From Imhoffiella purpurea (GTDB lineage Bacteria > Pseudomonadota > Gammaproteobacteria > Chromatiales > Chromatiaceae), in the NCBI RefSeq assembly GCF_000585215.1, contig NZ_AONC01000036.1, positions 1 to 57,646 on the forward strand: a DNA stretch of 57,646 nucleotides, written 5' to 3'. A model generated the notes under the pieces. It was given only the letters and a program-made list of their open reading frames with translations, had not been told where the DNA came from and did not search any database. Of this stretch, positions 23,837 through 31,586 are shown one piece after another. The stretch's first letter is position 1. Every line of letters starts with the position of its first letter. The position numbers and the translations under genes are program-made.

Positions 23837-24316
23837 ATGGCCAAAGCCACCGTAAGAACGATCCTCCTCGTCGGTCTGGTCTGGGCGCTGCTCGCCCAGA
23901 CCGTCCTGGCCGAAGAGGTGAGGCGATACGTGGTCGAGGGTTCCAAGGCCGCCGAGCTGGACGCCTGCGTCGAGCCGACCGAGCGGATGCGCCGCATGCA
24001 TTTCGAGTTCATCAAGCATCAGCGCATCGCGACCGTCCACCAAGGGATCCGCGGCACCAAGTACAGTCTGGCCGGGTGCGTGGACTGCCACATCAGTTAC
24101 GACGAACAGCGTCAGCCGCAGCCCATCGATCGGCCCGATCAGTTCTGCGGGGCCTGTCATGCCTATGCGGCCGTGGATCTGAACTGCTTCGACTGTCATG
24201 CCTCGGTTCCGAACCGTTCGGAAGACAGCCCCGAGGCGCAGGCCGCCCACCAGGCGCTGGGGCTGGGGCCACTGGGATCCCTGGCCCAGACGCATGCCGG
24301 CGGGGGAGAACGCTGA
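23837..24316 (+). CDS. dsrJ: DsrJ, periplasmic triheme cytochrome c
   Basis: A 159-residue exported cytochrome with three heme c motifs: CVDCH, CGACH and CFDCH. An N-terminal hydrophobic signal/anchor (ILLVGLVWALLAQTVLA) may not be cleaved, as known for the A. vinosum protein. The cysteine in LDACVEPTE (about residue 46) matches the unusual His/Cys axial ligand described for DsrJ. The start at 23837 has GGAGG 5 bases upstream; an earlier ATG at 23825 is possible. The next start, dsrO, lies one base after the stop. Confidence 0.96.
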   Translation: MAKATVRTILLVGLVWALLAQTVLAEEVRRYVVEGSKAAELDACVEPTERMRRMHFEFIKHQRIATVHQGIRGTKYSLAGCVDCHISYDEQRQPQPIDRPDQFCGACHAYAAVDLNCFDCHASVPNRSEDSPEAQAAHQALGLGPLGSLAQTHAGGGER

Positions 24317-24317
24317 G

Positions 24318-25124
24318 ATGAAAGACGAGAATCGAGCGACTCACGAATCCACCGAGCATCGAGGCATCGACAAGGAGCGTCGCGCCCTGATCGGCGCGGC
24401 GGCCGGCGTCGGCGCCGCCATGGTGGCGCCCGGCGTCGTTCTGCATGCGGTGCAGGCGCAGGCGGACCCGCGTTCCGAGCCGGTCACCAGCGACGTGCGC
24501 TGGGGTCTGGTGATCGATACCGCCAAGTGCGCGGATGGCTGCTCGGCCTGCGTCGATGCCTGCAACGAGGAGAACGGCCTCGATCTGCAGACCAAGCCCG
24601 GGCGCGAGTCCGAGGAGAAATGGGACCGGCAGAAGGCGGTCTGGATCCGCAAGGTCAAGCTGCAGGACAACCAGACGGGGCGGATCACCAATCTGCCCAT
24701 GATGTGCCAGCACTGCGAGGATCCGCCGTGCGTGGACGTCTGCCCGACCGGCGCCTCCTTCAAACGTGCCGACGGTATCGTGATGGTCGACCGCCATCTG
24801 TGCATCGGCTGCCGCTACTGCATGATGGCCTGTCCCTACAAGGCGCGCAGCTTCATCCACGAGGATCTCGAAGGTCAGCTGACCAGCGTGCCGCGAGGCA
24901 AGGGCTGCGTCGAGAGCTGCAATCTGTGCGCGCACCGCCGCGACTACGGCGAGGACTCCACCGCCTGCGCCGATGCCTGCGCGGCCGAGGGGCACAATGC
25001 GATCGTCTTCGGCGATCTGAAGGATCCGAACAGCATCATCAGCCAGCTGCTGAAGGAGCTGTCGACCCGTCAGATCCGCGAGGATCTCGAGCTGAACACA
25101 GGCGTGCGCTACGCGGGCGTCTAG
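24318..25124 (+). CDS. dsrO: DsrO, periplasmic iron-sulfur protein
   Basis: A 268-residue ferredoxin-like protein with four cubane motifs (CADGCSACVDACNE, CQHCEDPPCVDVCP, CIGCRYCMMACP, CVESCNLCAHR). It is predicted to lie in the periplasm with DsrJ and DsrP. The N-terminus has a twin-arginine-type signal (KERRALIGAAAGVGAAM), so it should be exported folded. The ATG at 24318 follows the dsrJ stop by one base. The frame remains open further upstream inside dsrJ, which I reject. Confidence 0.96.
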   Translation: MKDENRATHESTEHRGIDKERRALIGAAAGVGAAMVAPGVVLHAVQAQADPRSEPVTSDVRWGLVIDTAKCADGCSACVDACNEENGLDLQTKPGRESEEKWDRQKAVWIRKVKLQDNQTGRITNLPMMCQHCEDPPCVDVCPTGASFKRADGIVMVDRHLCIGCRYCMMACPYKARSFIHEDLEGQLTSVPRGKGCVESCNLCAHRRDYGEDSTACADACAAEGHNAIVFGDLKDPNSIISQLLKELSTRQIREDLELNTGVRYAGV

Positions 25125-25141
25125 TAGAAGGAAGGCGAAAG

Positions 25142-26395
25142 ATGATGAAACGAATCGTTTATCGTGAGTGGCGCATCCCGCCGGCGCGTTACTGGAGCAT
25201 TCTCGGTATCCTCGCCGCGGTGATCGGAATCGGCACGCTCTCCTTCGGCTACATGGAGCACCAGGGTCACTGGGTCACCGGGATGAACAATGCGGTGGTC
25301 TGGGGCACCCCGCACGTGTTCGCAGTCTTCCTCATCATCGCCGCCTCCGGGGCGCTCAATATCGCCTCGATCGGCACCGTCTTCCGCAAGCCGATCTACA
25401 AGCCGCTCGGTCGGCTGTCGGGGCTGCTGGCGGTCGCCCTGCTGATGGGCGGGCTGCTGATCCTGGTCACCGATCTGGGCCGCCCCGAGCGGCTCATCGT
25501 CGCCATGACCCACTACAACTTCAGCTCCATCTTCGCCTGGAACATCTTCCTCTACACCGGCTTCATGATCATCGTCATCGCCTACCTCTGGACCATGGCG
25601 GACCGTATGGGCGGGCCATTCAACCGCCCGGTCGGCATCCTGGCGCTGCTCTGGCGTCTGGCGCTGACGACCGGTACCGGCTCCATCTTCGGCTTCCTGG
25701 TGGCGCGCGACGCCTATGACGCCGCCATTCTCGGACCCATGTTCGTGGTGCTGTCCTTCGCCTACGGGCTGGCCGTCTTCATGCTGGTGCTCATGTTCAC
25801 CTTCGCCGACGAGGGCCGGGTCATCGGGCCCAAGATCCTGCGCCGGCTCAAGAACCTGCTCGGCGTCTTCGTCGCCGGCTCGCTCTATTTCATGCTCATC
25901 TACCATCTGACCAATCTCTACGGGGCCAAGTACGACGGTTTCGAGACCTGGCTGCTGACGCACGGCGGCATCTATACCTTCGCCTTCTGGGTCGGCTGCG
26001 TCCTGGTCGGGGGGCTGCTGCCGCTGTGGATCATCTATCACCCCGAGAAGAGCAAGGAGCGCAACTGGATCGCGGCGGCCGCGGCCTTGGTGATCCTCGG
26101 CGGACTCTCGACCATGTATGTCGTCATCATCGGCAGTCAGGCCTATCCCATGCCGCTGTTCCCGGGACAGACCATTCTCGAATCCGGCTTCGGCGATGGC
26201 GTCGGCGGCCAGGCGGCGTCCTACTGGCCCTCGATTCCCGAATTCCTGCTCGGAATGGGCGGGGTCGGCGTGGCCATGCTGATCACCGCGGTCGGGGTGC
26301 GCGTCCTCCAGTTCCTGCCCGAGTCCCTGGCGGACGAGGTGGTCCCGGTCGACGAGGAGACCATGGGCGAGGCCGCCTTCGTCAAGCCGGCCTGA
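25142..26395 (+). CDS. dsrP: DsrP, NrfD-like membrane subunit
   Basis: A 417-residue integral membrane protein of the NrfD/PsrC type with about ten hydrophobic helices, for example WSILGILAAVIGIGTLSFGY, GLLAVALLMGGLLILV and FAFWVGCVLVGGLLPLWII. It exchanges electrons with quinones and docks DsrO. There are two adjacent ATGs at 25142 and 25145, with GAAGG upstream. The stop is followed by a REP-like inverted repeat. Confidence 0.96.
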   Translation: MMKRIVYREWRIPPARYWSILGILAAVIGIGTLSFGYMEHQGHWVTGMNNAVVWGTPHVFAVFLIIAASGALNIASIGTVFRKPIYKPLGRLSGLLAVALLMGGLLILVTDLGRPERLIVAMTHYNFSSIFAWNIFLYTGFMIIVIAYLWTMADRMGGPFNRPVGILALLWRLALTTGTGSIFGFLVARDAYDAAILGPMFVVLSFAYGLAVFMLVLMFTFADEGRVIGPKILRRLKNLLGVFVAGSLYFMLIYHLTNLYGAKYDGFETWLLTHGGIYTFAFWVGCVLVGGLLPLWIIYHPEKSKERNWIAAAAALVILGGLSTMYVVIIGSQAYPMPLFPGQTILESGFGDGVGGQAASYWPSIPEFLLGMGGVGVAMLITAVGVRVLQFLPESLADEVVPVDEETMGEAAFVKPA

Positions 26396-26435
26396 CGTAC
26401 ATAGCGGACCCTCATCTCGAAACAAGAAACGGAGG

Positions 26436-26506
26436 GTAGGTCGGGCCGACGCAAGGAGGCCCGACATGCGACATCTTGTTGGGCCTCGTATCTCGGCCCA
26501 ACCTAC
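26436..26506. repeat. REP-like inverted pair (BIME) in the dsr locus
   Basis: A left unit GTAGGTCGGGCC...GGCCCGACA and a right unit that reads GTAGGTTGGGCC...GGCCCAACA on the other strand face each other. Each unit is itself a hairpin. The GTAGGTTGGGCC core is a familiar type of intergenic repeat in gammaproteobacteria, mobilised in trans by RAYT-type transposases. It lies between dsrP and dsrN and could shape RNA stability or stop transcription. No transposase is present nearby. Confidence 0.7.
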
Positions 26507-26568
26507 AGATCACCTCGATCCCGGCGGGTGAGGGGTGATGGTGAGCAGTCGGCGCGGGAATCGGGCTC

Positions 26569-27948
26569 ATGGCGCATCTCTATATCGCGGCGACCCAAAA
26601 GTCGTCGGGCAAGACCACCCTTTCGATCGGGCTCTGCCGCGAGTTCCGACGTCGCGGTCTGGCCATTCAGCCGTTCAAGAAGGGGCCGGACTACATCGAT
26701 CCGCTGTGGCTGACCCAGGCCGCCGGTCGTCAGTGCTTCAATCTCGATTTCCACACCATGCAGGCGCCCGAGATCGAGGGGGTCTTCGCGCGCGAGCTCC
26801 AGAGCGCCGACCTGGGACTGATCGAGGGCAACGTCGGTCTCTTCGACAGCACCCATCTCGACGGCTCCTTCAGCAATGCCGAGCTGGCCAAGCAGCTCCG
26901 GGCGCCCGTCGTTCTGGTCGTCAACTGTCACGGCATGGCGCGCGGCATCGCGCCGCTGCTGCTGGGCTATCAGGCCTTCGATCCCGATCTGCGCATCGCC
27001 GGCGTGATCCTGAACAAGGTCGGCGGTATGCGCCATGGCGAGAATCTGTTGCGCGTGGTCGAGCACTACACGGATCTGCCCGTGCTGGGGCTGCTGCGTC
27101 GCGACGATGAGATCGGGATCGCCGAGCGGCATCTGGGGCTCATCCCGAGCAACGAGGCGGGCGATTCGGACCGCTGGATCGAGGAGATCCGCCGCCGGGT
27201 CGCGGATCAGCTCGATGTCGAGCGCCTGATCGCCATCGCCGAGCAGGTCCGGCGACCGTTCGCGCCGCCGTCTCCGGCCCAGTCTCGCGGTGCCGAGGGT
27301 TCGGCGATTCGGATCGGGATCGCGCGCGACGAGGCCTTCGGCTTCTATTATCCCGACGATTTGCGCGCCTTCGCCGAGGCCGGCGTCGAACTCGTTCCCT
27401 TCAGTCCGATCCGCGATCCCGAGCTGCCCAAGGTGGACGGGCTCTTCATCGGCGGCGGCTTTCCCGAATGCTGGATGCGCCCGCTCGAAGAGAACCGCTC
27501 CATGCGGCAGCATGTCGCCGACTACATCGGCGACGGCGGTCCCGTCTATGCCGAGTGCGGCGGGCTCATGTATCTGTGCCGGAGCATGCGTTGGAACGAC
27601 TCGCAGCACGCCATGGTCGGTGCGCTCGCGGCCGAGGTCGAGATGCGTCCGCGTCCCCAGGGGCGCGGCTATGTGCGACTGCGCGAGACCGAGGTCTTTC
27701 CCTGGCCGACCTCGGGTCGGGAGCCGGGCGAGGTCGCCGCCCATGAATTCCACCACTCCGCCGTGGTTCAGCCCGATCCCTCCTGGCGCTATGCCTACAG
27801 TGTGCTCAGAGGCGTGGGGATCGACGGCATGCACGACGGTATCGTCCAGGACAATCTGCTGGCCAGCTACAGCCATCTGCGCCATGTCGGCGCGTCCGCC
27901 TGGACCGGGCGTTTCCTGGCGCATGTCGAACGCTGTCTGGGCGGTTGA
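26569..27948 (+). CDS. dsrN: DsrN, siroheme amidase (CbiA-like)
   Basis: A 459-residue protein homologous to cobyrinic acid a,c-diamide synthase, which amidates siroheme to the form found in DsrAB. The N-terminal ATP-binding P-loop-like segment is ATQKSSGKTT (about residue 7-16), followed by the typical KKGPDYIDP. A glutaminase domain at the C-terminus has its nucleophile cysteine in VYAECGGLMYL and a late His in EFHHSA. It lies 173 bp after dsrP, across the REP-like repeat, and may have its own promoter. Confidence 0.96.
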   Translation: MAHLYIAATQKSSGKTTLSIGLCREFRRRGLAIQPFKKGPDYIDPLWLTQAAGRQCFNLDFHTMQAPEIEGVFARELQSADLGLIEGNVGLFDSTHLDGSFSNAELAKQLRAPVVLVVNCHGMARGIAPLLLGYQAFDPDLRIAGVILNKVGGMRHGENLLRVVEHYTDLPVLGLLRRDDEIGIAERHLGLIPSNEAGDSDRWIEEIRRRVADQLDVERLIAIAEQVRRPFAPPSPAQSRGAEGSAIRIGIARDEAFGFYYPDDLRAFAEAGVELVPFSPIRDPELPKVDGLFIGGGFPECWMRPLEENRSMRQHVADYIGDGGPVYAECGGLMYLCRSMRWNDSQHAMVGALAAEVEMRPRPQGRGYVRLRETEVFPWPTSGREPGEVAAHEFHHSAVVQPDPSWRYAYSVLRGVGIDGMHDGIVQDNLLASYSHLRHVGASAWTGRFLAHVERCLGG

Positions 27949-28053
27949 GCCTCCAGCTCCCGGGATGCCGGGCGGGGGTGTCACCGCCGCGACGACGCGA
28001 TGGTACACTGTCCAGCCGATACCAAGCGGATAGCCAACAGGATAGGGTCAGCG

Positions 28054-28371
28054 ATGTTCAAGATCACAGCCGCCGCCGCCGCACAGGTCCTCGAGGCCGC
28101 TAAGCAGGGTGGGACCGAAGGAATGCCTCTACGCCTGGCCGCCGCCCAGAATCCGGATGGCAGCATCGAATACCGGATGGGTTTCGACGAGCTCACCGAG
28201 GACGACATCCGTATGACCTGCGAGGGGATCGAGGTCATCATGACGCCGGAGCAGGTCCCCCTGCTGGATCAGGCGACCATGGACTATGTCGAGATCGAGG
28301 AGCCGGGCCAGTTCCATTTCATCTTCCTCAATCCCATGGATGCCAACTACAGCCCGCCGACCGAGGGCTAG
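28054..28371 (+). CDS. dsrR: DsrR, A-type scaffold-like protein without cluster cysteines
   Basis: A 105-residue IscA/SufA-like fold (MFKITAAAAAQVLEAAKQGG, GMPLRLAAAQN, YRMGFDEL). The cysteines that hold an iron-sulfur cluster in A-type scaffolds are missing, as known for A. vinosum DsrR, which affects dsr expression after transcription. The only cysteine is in MTCEGIEV. The start at 28054 has AGGATAGGG upstream. Confidence 0.95.
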   Translation: MFKITAAAAAQVLEAAKQGGTEGMPLRLAAAQNPDGSIEYRMGFDELTEDDIRMTCEGIEVIMTPEQVPLLDQATMDYVEIEEPGQFHFIFLNPMDANYSPPTEG

Positions 28372-28395
28372 CGCCCCGCGGGGCCCTTCGTCCGG

Positions 28396-29517
28396 ATGGA
28401 TCTCAGTCACGAGGACAGCCTGAGGCTCAATGTCCTGCTCGCGAGCGGTCCGCTCGCGATCCGAATCGACGAGTCCAAGCTGCTGGTCCAGGGGCTGACC
28501 GAGCGCGGCGAGCTCGGTCTCCAGCTCACGCCGACGACACGCCCCGAACAGTATCTGCGCTGGGTCAGGGAGCTCATCTCGGGCCATGTGCTGGGCTCGC
28601 CCGGCGGCTATCCCGTCTATCTGAGCCGCTGGACCCGCATGGGCCAGATGGGCGACAAGAACCTGGAGCAGCTGCTCAAGCTCGGCGAGCCCGAGGCGGT
28701 CGTGGCCGCCGTCTGCGCCCCCGGACTGGACGACGAGCTGGCTCGCCGGGCCTGGTGGGCCATGGAGGACGCGGCGAACGCGCGCCGTATGCTGACCAAT
28801 CCGGCGGTCGTCCGAGGCCGCATGGGTCCGCTGCTGGCCGACTATCTGGTCGAGCATCTGCCGTTCGAGACCGATCACGAGGACATCATGGAGTCGGTGC
28901 GTCTGGTGCTGCAGCCCGGACTGCTGGAGGACGGACGCATCGCCGATCTGTGGCGCCGATCGGCGCGCAAGCCGGCCTATCAGGTCGGCTTCCTGCGCGC
29001 ATTGCCCGAGTCGCTCCTGGATCCCGCGACCGCAAGGACCTGCCCCGAGGCTGTGATCCGGCTGGCCGAGGGCGAGTCGGGCGATCCCGTCGCCCGGTCG
29101 ATCCGGCGGCTCCATGATCCGGGCGGGCATTTCTTCCTCGCGACCGCCGCGACCGTTCTCGCCAAGCCGCCGAGTCAGGAGGTGGTGCTCGCGGCCTTCG
29201 CCTGTCTGCGCGACTATTTCGCGCCGCTGCGTCCGGAGGGCGATCCCGATCTGGGCATCGAGGATCTGATCGCGGATGCCGACGCATTCGCCGATCCCGG
29301 CTCCCCGGATCCCTCGGTCGCCCGGCTTGTGACCGAGCAGCCCGCGCTGGCGCCCCGGATCGCCGCCATGCGTTTTCTCTCGGGGGTGGGCTATGGCCTG
29401 CTGCGGCCTCTTCTGAGCGACGCGACCACCCTCGGAACGCTCATGCGCCGCAAACTGGAGCCCGTGACGAAGCCGATCCAGGAGCGTCTGGCTCTCTTGA
29501 CCCGAACGGAGCTCTGA
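28396..29517 (+). CDS. dsrS: DsrS, cytoplasmic protein of the dsr locus
   Basis: A 373-residue soluble protein, the last gene of the A. vinosum-type cluster; a role in dsr regulation after transcription has been reported for it. No catalytic motif is visible. The N-terminal 130 residues (MDLSHEDSLRLNVLLA, WTRMGQMGDKNLEQLLKL, VCAPGLDDELARRAWWAMED) and alpha-helical repeats dominate the rest. It follows dsrR by 24 bp. The gene assignment rests on position and on the agreement of size. Confidence 0.9.
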   Translation: MDLSHEDSLRLNVLLASGPLAIRIDESKLLVQGLTERGELGLQLTPTTRPEQYLRWVRELISGHVLGSPGGYPVYLSRWTRMGQMGDKNLEQLLKLGEPEAVVAAVCAPGLDDELARRAWWAMEDAANARRMLTNPAVVRGRMGPLLADYLVEHLPFETDHEDIMESVRLVLQPGLLEDGRIADLWRRSARKPAYQVGFLRALPESLLDPATARTCPEAVIRLAEGESGDPVARSIRRLHDPGGHFFLATAATVLAKPPSQEVVLAAFACLRDYFAPLRPEGDPDLGIEDLIADADAFADPGSPDPSVARLVTEQPALAPRIAAMRFLSGVGYGLLRPLLSDATTLGTLMRRKLEPVTKPIQERLALLTRTEL

Positions 29518-29959
29518 GCGGACGAGGGGTATTCTCGATCCGCCGCCGCCCCTCTGCACAAGACGAGAATGACGGATCTTTCCATGCACGCTGATGGTGG
29601 GAATGCACCGAGTCGCGGTGCATAAACCCCAGGTCCGTGTCTCACGCCTCATCCTGTCCCGACAGTCAGCCAGGGGGCCGCGGTCGATCGGCCGCCTGAC
29701 GGCTGCGATCCCGGATCCCGTCGCATGAAGTGGCCTGCGTCCTGCACGGTCGATATGGCGATCGGCGCTTTCGGGGGGGCGCGGGCATCTTCATGTTCAT
29801 GCACCTCTATCCGGCACGCCGGTCATTTCTGACCGATGCCTTTGCGGCGATCGGCGTGGCACGCCCGTTAGGGACAGACAGTCGGACATCGAGCGGAATC
29901 GCGGTCGGTCCGATGCGTGCCGCCAGCGTCTTGAACAATGTTGACGAGAGCGAATCCCA
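29518..29959. other. 442-bp gap after the dsr locus
   Basis: No gene is recognised. A small hairpin TGCACC-GAGTCGC-GGTGCA lies at about 29604-29622 and runs into GTCGCGGTGCATAAACCCC, which recurs with one change at 50803-50821. The frames visible here are short and without ribosome sites. No convincing T-run terminator was found for dsrS. Confidence 0.5.
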
Positions 29960-30442
29960 GTGGCTAGACAGGTTTTCGTCCGGGCCCGAAACCCGGGCAT
30001 GATTTCTTCCTTCATCGGCGAGGTTCTGGGGCTCGGATTGCCGCGCAAGGCGATCCGCGTCTACGGCAACACCGCCCCGCGCGGTCTTGCGGTCGAGGTC
30101 GTCCCCTGGAGGAGCCGTTCGCGTGCCTTCCTCGAAGGCGCGACGCTCGCCGGGGCGATATTCCTGCTGCCGGCTCTGCTACTCCTTGGCGCGATGGGGC
30201 TCGAGGCGCTCGCAATGCTCTTGGTGGTCTCCACGATCGGCGGTTTCATCCGCTTCTGGTGGCTGCGTGCGCGCATCGCTCCGCTCGACCCGCAGGAAGA
30301 GGCGCTCCGAGAGGGCGATCTGATTCTCTCGCTGACCATCGACGAAGACCGCTATGCCGCGGTTCAGCAGACCCTGGCCAGGCGCCACCCAGAGCTGATG
30401 ATTCTCGGGTCGGATCCGGCCGGCTCACCTCCATTTCCTTAG
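29960..30442 (+). CDS. Hypothetical two-helix membrane protein
   Basis: A 160-residue protein starting at a GTG. The N-terminus (GMISSFIGEVLGLGLPRKAIRVYG, residues about 13-36) and the C-terminus (residues 105-150, LILSLTIDEDRYAAVQQTLARRHPEL) are soluble and look like two halves of a small alpha-beta domain. Two close hydrophobic helices lie at about 60-79 and 82-101. No family was recognised with certainty. It stands alone, convergent with the FNR-like gene. Confidence 0.55.
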   Translation: MARQVFVRARNPGMISSFIGEVLGLGLPRKAIRVYGNTAPRGLAVEVVPWRSRSRAFLEGATLAGAIFLLPALLLLGAMGLEALAMLLVVSTIGGFIRFWWLRARIAPLDPQEEALREGDLILSLTIDEDRYAAVQQTLARRHPELMILGSDPAGSPPFP

Positions 30443-30537
30443 CGAGAGGCGTTGGCCCTGGCCGCCTGAGGGAGGGCCGGCGATGCCCGCGCCCTTCGGA
30501 TGCGGGCATCGCCAGGCGACTCGCGGATCGAGACCGG

Positions 30538-31203
30538 TCAGCGCTCGTAAACCAGCCGGTCCGGATGCACGCCCAGGCTCAGCAGATGTTCGTTGATCGA
30601 GTCGACGAAGCCCTTGGGCCCGCAGACATAGAAGGTCTGGTCTGGGGTATCGATGTGCGCGGAGAGGAAGGTCGCGTCGATATGACGGCCTTCCTGACCT
30701 GGGTCGTGCTCGTGGGTGAAGGTCAGCACGCAGCGCTCGCCCAGATAATACTGGAGCTCCTCGCGGCAGATGACGTCCTGCTCGGACTTGTTGGTCAGCA
30801 GGAGTTGGTGGCCCTCCAATGAATCCTCGAGGGCGAGCTGGCGCAGGATCGCCAGAAAGGGTGTGACGCCCGTGCCAGCCGCGATGAAGGTTCCGGGCCC
30901 CTGATAGCCGATGCTGCCGAAGGGATCGCCCAGCAGCAGCTGGGCGCCGGGCCGCAGACCGTGCAGGGCGACGGTGAAGCCGTCGTGCTCGGGATACCGC
31001 TTGACCGAGAGTTCGAGGATCCGGTCCTCGGGCAGCGAGGTCGGGGTGAAGGGGCGTGCCTCCTCGCGCCACTCGTCCGCGTCGATCTGGACCTCGATGC
31101 CTTGGCCCGGCCGCCATTCCAGACCCTCCGGCTTGCTCAGCAGGAGCCGCTGGACGTCGTGGGTGAGAATTTGGCTCATCAATAGTGTGCTTGGTGCGGG
31201 CAT
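30538..31203 (-). CDS. Ferredoxin-NADP reductase-like flavoprotein
   Basis: A 221-residue member of the FNR superfamily. The FAD site is seen as ARPFTPTS (RxYS/T type). The NAD(P) site is seen as FIAAGTGVTPFLAILRQ, and CGPKGFVDSI is the nucleotide-binding cysteine segment. No cluster domain is attached, so the partner electron carrier is separate and unknown. The start at 31203 has GGAGGTG 7 bases upstream. It is divergent from the persulfide dioxygenase gene with a 383-bp gap. Confidence 0.85.
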   Translation of the reverse strand: MPAPSTLLMSQILTHDVQRLLLSKPEGLEWRPGQGIEVQIDADEWREEARPFTPTSLPEDRILELSVKRYPEHDGFTVALHGLRPGAQLLLGDPFGSIGYQGPGTFIAAGTGVTPFLAILRQLALEDSLEGHQLLLTNKSEQDVICREELQYYLGERCVLTFTHEHDPGQEGRHIDATFLSAHIDTPDQTFYVCGPKGFVDSINEHLLSLGVHPDRLVYER

Positions 31204-31586
31204 CGGGTTTCACCTCCGTCTGAAGAGAAGACGCCTTTCGGCTTGCTTCCGGGTCTTTGCCATCCGAATGACGAGCAAGTGCCGTGCCTCGAGTCGCCGC
31301 GCATCCCCATGCCGACCGAGCCGTCTCATTCGATCCCCCAGCGGTGAATACCCACCGTATCGGCGGTGGATTTACCCCTGAATCCGGTCAAAAGGACCGC
31401 CCGAATCAGCCTTGCTCCAGGCGCATCCGTCTCTCGCCCCCATGATCGCCCGGTTCCGGCGGTTGGTACGTGACTTGCGCGTCACCTGTGACTTGGCTCG
31501 ATCCCGGTCGGTCACGCCGTTGCCGTATCGAAGCGGATCGGTACCTCCCGGAGCGGGATTCGAGCCGCCGACTTCAGGAGAACCTT
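31204..31586. other. 383-bp divergent control region
   Basis: The gap between the FNR-like gene and the persulfide dioxygenase gene contains no gene. An inverted repeat CACCG-TATCGG-CGGTG occurs at about 31349-31364 (within CCCACCGTATCGGCGGTGGAT). A direct repeat GTGACTTG occurs twice near 31470-31495. It also holds the sigma-54-type promoter described separately. Confidence 0.5.
31463..31478 (+). promoter_or_regulatory. Candidate sigma-54 promoter for the persulfide dioxygenase
   Basis: TTGGTACGTGACTTGC has the GG and GC doublets (31465-31466 and 31477-31478) separated by exactly 10 bases, matching TTGGCACG-N4-TTGC at all but one conserved place. It ends about 109 bases before the ATG at 31587. 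Persulfide dioxygenase genes in some proteobacteria are activated by sigma-54-dependent regulators such as FisR that sense sulfane sulfur, so the match is plausible. Confidence 0.5.
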
